From NCBI GenBank assembly GCA_900765465.1, contig CAAFRM010000179.1, positions 1 to 5,577 of the forward strand: a stretch of DNA of 5,577 bases, written 5' to 3'. Each line of letters opens with the position of its first letter. Position 1 is the first letter of the stretch. The translations under genes were made by a program, and so were the position numbers. The notes beneath the pieces were generated by a model. It saw only the letters and a program-made list of their open reading frames with translations, was not told the DNA's origin and did no database searches. This DNA is from an uncultured Prevotella sp. Its GTDB lineage: Bacteria; Bacteroidota; Bacteroidia; Bacteroidales; Bacteroidaceae. Of this stretch, positions 1 through 4,323 are shown piece by piece.

Positions 1-33
1 GGGAAGGCAGAATCTGCAACCGGGAAGGCAGAG
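1..33 (+). repeat. Two-copy 21-base repeat in the mazG inter-domain linker
   Basis: GGGAAGGCAGA occurs at 1-11 and again at 22-32, a period of 21 bases. In frame this gives GKAESAT followed by GKAEAGN. The first copy touches the window edge, so the array may continue to the left. It lies in a low-complexity stretch before the second MazG domain. Confidence 0.5.
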
Positions 34-552
34 GCGGGGAACTCGGAAGAAACCCTGGCTCTTGGTGCCAGCAAACCCAAGAATGCTGCTTCGGTAGAGA
101 AAACCTGGGAGCAGATCAAGCAGCAGGAGAAAGATGGCAACGAGCGCGTTCTGAGCGGTGTGCCTAATTCCCTGCCATCCCTTATCAAGGCCTATCGCAT
201 TCAGGACAAGGCACGAAACGTGGGCTTCGACTGGAAGGAGAAGGAGGATGTATGGGATAAGGTACACGAAGAACTGGAAGAACTCAAGGCAGAACTTGCC
301 AAGGACGACAAGGAAAACTCTACCCAGGAACTCGGCGATTTTCTCTTCTCCGTGATCAATGCAGCCCGTCTCTACAAGCTCAATCCGGACAATGCGCTGG
401 AGAAGACAAACCAGAAGTTTATCCGCCGTTTCAACTATGTAGAAGATCATTCGCTCAAGCAGGGTAAGAATCTGAAAGACATGAGTTTGGAAGAGATGGA
501 TAAACTGTGGGATGAAGCCAAGAAACAGGAAAGACTTCAGAAAGAATCGTAA
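1..552 (+). CDS. mazG: MazG nucleoside triphosphate pyrophosphohydrolase, C-terminal part (5' end outside window)
   Basis: The reading frame is open from base 1 to the TAA at 550-552, giving 183 visible codons without the true start. MazG hydrolyses nucleoside triphosphates to monophosphates and pyrophosphate in the cytoplasm, as a house-cleaning enzyme. The second MazG domain is visible from about codon 54 (VPNSLPSLIKAYRIQDKAR) onward. Its metal-binding acidic motif is EELEE at codons 90-94, with the second acidic helix ELGD at 110-113, and the family's KFIRRF stretch at 139-144. All expected acidic residues are present, so this half looks active. The GTG at 160 is internal and not a start, because homology continues upstream (VEKTWEQIK, codons 32-40). 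Codons 1-27 form an unusual Gly/Ala/Ser/Glu/Lys-rich stretch with a 7-codon repeat. No terminator follows, so it is probably co-transcribed with the lipoprotein gene 74 bases downstream. Family assignment is firm; substrate preference is not shown by sequence. Confidence 0.96.
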   Translation, partial: GKAESATGKAEAGNSEETLALGASKPKNAASVEKTWEQIKQQEKDGNERVLSGVPNSLPSLIKAYRIQDKARNVGFDWKEKEDVWDKVHEELEELKAELAKDDKENSTQELGDFLFSVINAARLYKLNPDNALEKTNQKFIRRFNYVEDHSLKQGKNLKDMSLEEMDKLWDEAKKQERLQKES

Positions 553-605
553 GCTTCAATAGGAGGAGCTTCATGATAAACAAGATAAATAGGACGTTTT
601 TATAA
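551..605 (+). promoter_or_regulatory. Candidate leader: strong Shine-Dalgarno and 10-codon ORF before the lipoprotein gene
   Basis: A consensus AGGAGG (561-566) sits six bases before an ATG at 573. That ATG opens a ten-codon frame (MINKINRTFL) ending at TAA 603-605, 21 bases before the lipoprotein ATG and in the same frame. A strong Shine-Dalgarno is uncommon in Bacteroidota and stands out here. AAGCTTC (551-557) can pair with GGAGCTT (565-571) in a 7-bp stem with one G-U pair and a 7-base loop, which would hide part of the AGGAGG. The mazG stop codon (550-552) lies at the foot of that stem. What is seen is the ribosome site, mini-ORF and possible hairpin. Translation of the mini-ORF or any control of the gene below is inference. 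Confidence 0.3.
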
Positions 606-626
606 CAACAAAAAACTATAAGGATT

Positions 627-1187
627 ATGAAAAGATTAGTTTATATGATGATGGCTTTGGTGGTACTCTTTGCTGCCAATAGCTGCAAGGATAAGAAAAC
701 CGCACAGGTAATCACTCCTACAGATTCCCTCGATCTGGAGGAGGTTGCCGATGATTCAACCATCTACGGTGTTTGTGGTGAGGGTACATCTATGCACAAT
801 CTGGAGCTGATTTCTGATGAGGGAGATACGCTCTCTGTCTTCATCGATGATGAGCAGCCAGACATCGTGCTGGGTGGTTTGCTGGCAGGCGACCGCATCG
901 CTCTTATCGGTTACAAGGCACAGGATGGAGAGATGATGGCACAGAAAATCATCAATCTTACTTCACTCTTGGGCAAGTGGACTTCACTCGACAAGAACTT
1001 CGATTTGCTGGAAGGCGGAGAGGTAAAAAACAATGTGAAGGCTGAGACCAATCCTTGGACTTCATGGAAAATCCTGAACGGAAAGCTCCTGCTCAACAAG
1101 GATACCTTTGCCATCGACAAACTGGGCTCTGACAGCTTGATGCTCGAGAATACCCAGGGCATCTATGTCTTCAAGCGCCAGGAGTAA
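627..1187 (+). CDS. Small lipoprotein, lipocalin-like C-terminal domain (uncharacterised)
   Basis: The 186-residue protein has a lipoprotein signal peptide: Lys2 Arg3, a hydrophobic core at about 4-17, and a lipobox ending A-N-S-C with Cys20 as the lipidated residue. Residues 21-24 (KDKK) follow the cysteine, and an acidic, probably flexible stretch runs to about 45. Residues 46-112 look like a small beta domain (YGVCGEG, then GGLLAGDRIALIGYKAQDG). Residues 115-184 resemble the lipocalin-like domains of Bacteroidota lipoproteins, beginning with GKW at 116-118 and containing NPWTSWKI at 142-149. Ligand and function are unknown. The start is the ATG at 627; an AAGGA two bases before it is too close to be a typical ribosome site. 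It lies between mazG and rnz with short gaps, so it is probably in the same transcript. Lipoprotein assignment is strong, domain assignment is from remembered resemblance, and which membrane leaflet it occupies is not determined. Confidence 0.8.
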   Translation: MKRLVYMMMALVVLFAANSCKDKKTAQVITPTDSLDLEEVADDSTIYGVCGEGTSMHNLELISDEGDTLSVFIDDEQPDIVLGGLLAGDRIALIGYKAQDGEMMAQKIINLTSLLGKWTSLDKNFDLLEGGEVKNNVKAETNPWTSWKILNGKLLLNKDTFAIDKLGSDSLMLENTQGIYVFKRQE

Positions 1188-1213
1188 ATTGTCATTCTAA
1201 ATTTTAGATTAAG

Positions 1214-2128
1214 TTGGAACCATTTAAGATACATATACTGGGGTGTGGCAGTGCGCTGCCAACCCTGAAACACAATGCTTCCTCGCAGCTCATTGAGATG
1301 CGGGGAAAATGCTATATGATAGATTGTGGCGAGGGCGCACAGATGCAGTTCCGTCGCTCTCATATCCATTTCTCCAAGCTCAATGCCATCTTCATCACCC
1401 ACATGCATGGAGATCATTGCTTTGGCTTGATGGGCTTGCTTTCTACACTGGGAATGCTCGGACGTACATCTAAGTTAAGAGTTTATGCTCCAAAGGATTA
1501 TGCTCCTCTGTTTAAACAACAGGTAGAATTCTTTATGCAGACGATGGAGTATGAGATGGAGATGATTCCGGTGGATACGGAGAAACAGCAGATTATCTAC
1601 GAAGATCATTCTCTGTCGGTGGAGACGGTGCCTCTGAAGCATCGTCTGCCATGCTGCGGCTATATCTTCAGAGAGAAGCCTACGCTGCCTCATATCAAGA
1701 GGGATATGATAGATTACTACGGCATCCCGATCAGTCAGATCAACAACATCAAGAATGGGGCTGGCTGGACCAACGAAGATGGCGAGGTGATTCCGAATGC
1801 CCGTCTGGTGACACCTGCCGACCAGCCCCGCAGTTATGCCTATATGAGTGATACCCGATATATTCCGAATCTCTGGGAAAAGGTGAAGGGGGTTACGGTG
1901 CTTTATCATGAAAGTACTTATACTTCGGAGCAGGAAGACCGGGCTAAGATCTACAACCATAGTACGGCGAAGCAGGCTGCGATGGTGGCAAAGGCTGCCG
2001 GGGTAGGCAAGTTGCTCCTGGGGCATTATAGTGCGAGATATAATGATGAGACGGTTCTGCTGAAAGAAGCCAAAGAGGTTTTCGAGGAAAGCTATCTCAC
2101 CAATGAGGGAATGGTTATCTCGGTATAA
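1214..2128 (+). CDS. rnz: Ribonuclease Z (tRNA 3'-processing endonuclease)
   Basis: This metallo-beta-lactamase-fold enzyme cleaves tRNA precursors just after the discriminator base, using two zinc ions. At 304 residues it matches the usual length of the short bacterial form. The zinc and catalytic residues are all visible: the HxHxDH motif H63-M-H-G-D67-H68, H143, D213 (SDTRY) and H271 (GHYSARY), spaced almost exactly as in Bacillus subtilis RNase Z. The HST motif is at 249-251. The segment at about 150-185 is where the family carries its flexible tRNA-binding arm. The chosen start is TTG at 1214: an in-frame TAG at 1205-1207 bars a longer protein, no ATG lies nearby, and the N-terminus MEPFKIHILGCGSALPT aligns with family N-termini. 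There is no Shine-Dalgarno, only an AT-rich leader. It follows the lipoprotein gene by 26 bases and ends at a strong terminator. Confidence 0.96.
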   Translation: MEPFKIHILGCGSALPTLKHNASSQLIEMRGKCYMIDCGEGAQMQFRRSHIHFSKLNAIFITHMHGDHCFGLMGLLSTLGMLGRTSKLRVYAPKDYAPLFKQQVEFFMQTMEYEMEMIPVDTEKQQIIYEDHSLSVETVPLKHRLPCCGYIFREKPTLPHIKRDMIDYYGIPISQINNIKNGAGWTNEDGEVIPNARLVTPADQPRSYAYMSDTRYIPNLWEKVKGVTVLYHESTYTSEQEDRAKIYNHSTAKQAAMVAKAAGVGKLLLGHYSARYNDETVLLKEAKEVFEESYLTNEGMVISV

Positions 2129-2132
2129 AAAC

Positions 2133-2172
2133 AACCTTGCATCAAAAAAAGTTTGTTTTTTGGTGCAAGGTT
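2133..2172 (+). terminator. Rho-independent terminator after rnz
   Basis: AACCTTGCA (2133-2141) pairs with TGCAAGGTT (2164-2172). The stem continues through one T-G wobble, a C-G pair and six A-T pairs to a six-base loop at 2150-2155, for 17 base pairs in all. The arm is followed by TTTTGTGTT-type sequence (from 2171). On the opposite strand the flank is also T-rich, but the gene to the right runs the same way, so only + strand termination is needed. It separates the mazG-lipoprotein-rnz unit from the sigma factor unit. Confidence 0.85.
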
Positions 2173-2212
2173 TTGTGTTGATATTCGTTTAATATATAAA
2201 AGATAGAGAAAA

Positions 2213-2767
2213 TTGGAATCTGAAAAACTACTTTTGGACGACATGAAGGGCGGCAGTCGGGCAGCGATGCACCGACTCTACGACCGCTACGTAGGATATG
2301 CCATGGCGGTAGCGCTGAGGTATGTCCCTTTACGTGATGATGCGGAGGATGTGGTGCAGGATAGTTTTGTGAAACTTTTCTCTGGTATTGCCAACTTCGA
2401 GTATAGGGGAGAAGGTTCGCTGAAGGCGTGGTTTCTCCGGATTGTGGCAAATGAGGCTATCAGCTTTACCCGAAGGCAGAGTCGCATCACTTTCGTGGAT
2501 GAAGTTCCGGAAGATGTGAGTGACGACGAACCGGAGGTAGAACGGGTGCCGCCTGCCGTATTGACGAAGATGATCGGTGAATTGCCCGAGGGCTATCGAC
2601 TGGTTCTGAACATGTTTGTGTTTGAGCAAAGAAGCCATAAGGAGATTGCTGATCTGCTGGGCATCAAGGAGAGTACCTCTGCCTCGCAATATCTAAGAGC
2701 CAAGAAGTTTCTGGCAAAGAAAATAAATGAATATCTAAATAATATAAACGAGAAAGAATATGAGTAA
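2213..2767 (+). CDS. ECF-type RNA polymerase sigma factor (Das-like)
   Basis: The 184-residue protein has the two-domain build of extracytoplasmic-function sigma factors. Region 2 covers about residues 18-88: LYDRYVGYAMAVALRY, then DDAEDVVQDSFVKLF for the core-polymerase and -10 contacts, then GSLKAWFLRIVANEAISF. An acidic linker spans about 97-112. Region 4 covers about 117-172, with helix-turn-helix SHKEIADLLGIKESTSASQY at 141-160 for -35 recognition. The start is probably TTG at 2213: an in-frame TAG at 2204-2206 bars extension, and residues ESEKLLLDDMKGGS match the usual N-terminus of these factors. The ATG at 2243 would remove that helix. The gene overlaps the next one by 8 bases, indicating translational coupling with its likely anti-sigma partner. 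That partnership suggests the ECF21/Das group of Bacteroides. The regulon cannot be read from this window. Confidence 0.93.
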   Translation: MESEKLLLDDMKGGSRAAMHRLYDRYVGYAMAVALRYVPLRDDAEDVVQDSFVKLFSGIANFEYRGEGSLKAWFLRIVANEAISFTRRQSRITFVDEVPEDVSDDEPEVERVPPAVLTKMIGELPEGYRLVLNMFVFEQRSHKEIADLLGIKESTSASQYLRAKKFLAKKINEYLNNINEKEYE

Positions 2768-4274
2768 TCAAGATTGGACAAGCAAACTTCAAGACCAGTT
2801 GGCAGGCTATCAGGAGTCTGTCAGCCACGACTTGTGGGCAGGCATTGAACAATCGCTTGCTCAGAAAAATATAGAATCCGTTTCGACGAATCCACAGACG
2901 ATAGTTTCAGAAAGCTCAGAATCTACAGATTTGCACGTTGGTTCAGAGGTTCAAAAGAATGCCAGGGTTTTACACGACAGTTCAGAGGCTAAAAAGAATG
3001 CCAGGATAGTCTATTTCAAGCGATGGTCTGCGGCTGCAGCAGCCGTGGCATTATTGGGAATAGGTGGAAGCTATGTTTATCTGCACCAGGAGGATGTAGA
3101 AAAGGGTAATCTGCAATTGGCATCTCTTTCATCTCCTGCAGTTTCAGCGGATTTGCAATCCGCTGCATCCCAGCCAGCTCCATCTCACGTTGTTTCAGCA
3201 GATTTGCAATCCGCTGCATCCCAGCCAGCTTCATCCCACGTTGTTTCAGCGGATTTGCAATCCACTGCATCCCAGCCAGCTCCATCCCACGTTGTTTCAT
3301 CGGATTTGCAATCCGCTGCATCTCAGCCAGCTCCATCCCCCGTTGTTTCAGCGGATTTGCAATCCGCTGCATCTCAAAAGAAGATGGGTAATGTTCTTGG
3401 GAAAGAATCTGAGAATGAAATCTCTTTGCTTGCCGAGAACCCTGAGCCGGCAGACCCAGTATCTGAGGATAAGGCTACTGATAGCTCTACCGATCATAAG
3501 GCCTTAACCCGCTCTACCGATCATCATGCGGCAGCGTATGCTTCTCAATCTTATCATTTTGAAAAAAATGAGGAGGTTTCTGGCTGGTCGATGCAGCTCT
3601 ATGCCGAAAACCTGACGCCAAGTCTGGGAGGGGTTAATTCCGACGCGTCTGGAGGCTATAATGATTTTAGCTATGGAACGATGGCAGAACCGATGCCGGG
3701 TGTCATCCCTGATCCAACGGCTGGAGGCATATATGGAGAAGAATATCTCTTGGCATCCTATAAGGCGATTCAAAGAAACCAGCAGGGGAAAGCCAAGCAT
3801 CATGCTCCGGTTTCCGTAGGTTTGCAGGTAGCCTTTGGCATTGCACCTCGTCTGTCTTTGAGTACGGGCTTGGTATATACACGCACTTCTTCTGATTTTT
3901 ATCCATACGCACCAAGTAGTAACTACAATGTTCATCAGGTGCTTCATTATGTGGGTATTCCGGTGGGATTGAATTATGAATTCTGGCAGAGTGGAGGCTT
4001 CCATGCTTATGTGATGGCTGGTGCTGAGGCTGATTACAATGTGAAGAATGATACCGAAGAAGAGGGAGTAAAGAAAGAGAATGCCAAGCGAGACAGAGTG
4101 CAGTTCTCAGGAAAGGCTTCGCTCGGTGCGCAGTATGACATCACACCAAAGGTGGGTCTGTATATCGAACCGGGTGCTAAATATTATTTCGATAACGGAA
4201 GTCATGTGGAAAATACCTTCAAGGATAAGAAGTTGAATTTCAATCTCCAGTTCGGTTTGAGATTCAATCTATAG
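2760..4274 (+). CDS. Dma-like dual membrane-spanning anti-sigma factor with C-terminal outer-membrane beta-barrel
   Basis: The 504-residue protein has four parts. (1) A cytoplasmic N-terminus of about 88 residues beginning WTSKLQDQLAGYQESVSHDLWAGIE, an amphipathic segment of the sort that binds sigma factors. (2) One membrane helix at about 89-108, preceded by Lys87-Arg88, with no cleavable N-terminal signal peptide. (3) A Ser/Ala/Pro/Gln-rich linker at about 109-273 containing a 17-residue repeat (129-206). (4) Alternating beta strands from about 274 to the end (SMQLYAEN, VSVGLQVAFGI, LSLSTGLVYTRTS, VGIPVGLNYEF, FHAYVMAGAEADY, VQFSGKASLGAQYDI, VGLYIEPGAKYYF, LNFNLQFGLRFNL), consistent with an 8-stranded barrel. 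Overlap with the sigma gene supports an anti-sigma role. This architecture matches the Dma family of B. thetaiotaomicron, linked there to outer-membrane vesicle control. Architecture is seen; sigma binding, and whether vesicle control applies here, are inferred. Confidence 0.85.
   Translation: MSNQDWTSKLQDQLAGYQESVSHDLWAGIEQSLAQKNIESVSTNPQTIVSESSESTDLHVGSEVQKNARVLHDSSEAKKNARIVYFKRWSAAAAAVALLGIGGSYVYLHQEDVEKGNLQLASLSSPAVSADLQSAASQPAPSHVVSADLQSAASQPASSHVVSADLQSTASQPAPSHVVSSDLQSAASQPAPSPVVSADLQSAASQKKMGNVLGKESENEISLLAENPEPADPVSEDKATDSSTDHKALTRSTDHHAAAYASQSYHFEKNEEVSGWSMQLYAENLTPSLGGVNSDASGGYNDFSYGTMAEPMPGVIPDPTAGGIYGEEYLLASYKAIQRNQQGKAKHHAPVSVGLQVAFGIAPRLSLSTGLVYTRTSSDFYPYAPSSNYNVHQVLHYVGIPVGLNYEFWQSGGFHAYVMAGAEADYNVKNDTEEEGVKKENAKRDRVQFSGKASLGAQYDITPKVGLYIEPGAKYYFDNGSHVENTFKDKKLNFNLQFGLRFNL
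2942..3005 (+). repeat. 39-base-period duplication before the membrane helix
   Basis: The 25-base segments 2942-2966 and 2981-3005 match at 23 of 25 positions. Their start points are 39 bases (13 codons) apart, so the frame is kept. They encode SEVQKNAR and SEAKKNAR in the cytoplasmic part of the Dma-like protein, just before its membrane helix. The sequence after each copy has diverged. Confidence 0.7.
3144..3377 (+). repeat. 51-base tandem repeat with internal palindrome, about 4.6 copies, coding the periplasmic linker
   Basis: Four full units begin at 3144, 3195, 3246 and 3297, and a 30-base partial unit occupies 3348-3377. The 17-residue unit reads SADLQSAASQPAPSHVV with small variations. 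Units differ at only two to four of 51 bases in comparisons with unit 1, pointing to recent expansion. Each unit contains the arm CAGCGGATT, a TGC spacer and the arm AATCCGCTG: a 9-bp inverted repeat that is perfect in copies 1 and 5 and has one mismatch in copies 2, 3 and 4. Because 51 is divisible by three, all frames on both strands repeat in register, producing long spurious ORFs. The differences include four amino-acid changes (P to S, A to T, A to S, H to P), consistent with weak constraint on a flexible spacer. Confidence 0.95.
3484..3524 (+). repeat. 14-base direct repeat in the distal linker
   Basis: GCTCTACCGATCAT occurs at 3484-3497 and at 3511-3524, 27 bases (9 codons) apart. It encodes two S-T-D-H motifs in the stretch just before the beta-barrel of the Dma-like protein. 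It is a separate duplication from the 51-base array. Confidence 0.6.
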
Positions 4275-4277
4275 TAT

Positions 4278-4319
4278 AAAAAAACAGAACTTTCGCACAT
4301 GCGAAAGTTCTGTTTTTTT
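4278..4319. terminator. Bidirectional terminator between convergent genes
   Basis: CAGAACTTTCGC (4285-4296) pairs perfectly with GCGAAAGTTCTG (4301-4312) across a four-base ACAT loop. The stem is flanked by seven A on the left (4278-4284) and eight T on the right (4313-4320). Read on either strand it is a hairpin followed by a U tract, so it can serve both the Dma-like gene, which ends at 4274, and the minus-strand gene, whose stop codon is at 4324-4326. Confidence 0.93.
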
Positions 4320-4323
4320 TAAT

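Noticed and set aside
160..552. Start of mazG at GTG 160
   Set aside because: The frame and family similarity continue upstream to the window edge, so this codon is internal.
1475..2134. 219-codon minus-strand ORF
   Set aside because: It is antisense to rnz, which has every catalytic residue. The translation is His/Arg/Leu-rich and resembles no known protein.
2172..2212. Bacteroidota promoter (TTTG near -33 and TAnnTTTG near -7) before the sigma gene
   Set aside because: TTTG occurs at 2172-2175, but at the right spacing there is only TATAAAAG-like sequence, which matches TAnnTTTG poorly. It is not strong enough to annotate.
2933..2947. Possible decayed copy of the 51-base unit upstream of the array (CACGTTGGTTCAG resembles CACGTTGTTTCAG)
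   Set aside because: Only about 12 of 13 bases match in a low-complexity region, and the palindrome is absent. Chance or a shared codon bias is as likely.
3016..3372. Minus-strand ORF of 118 codons with a repeated MQRIANPLKQRG-like unit, and a + strand ORF 3190-3507 in another frame
   Set aside because: Both are by-products of the 51-base repeat, whose length is a multiple of three and keeps other frames open. There are no family features and they lie wholly inside the Dma-like gene.
3144..3377. CRISPR-like array of palindromic repeats
   Set aside because: There are no unique spacers. The whole 51-base unit is conserved and it lies in frame within a gene.
3504..4004. 166-codon minus-strand ORF
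   Set aside because: It is the shadow of the beta-barrel region. It shows no recognisable domain or start context.
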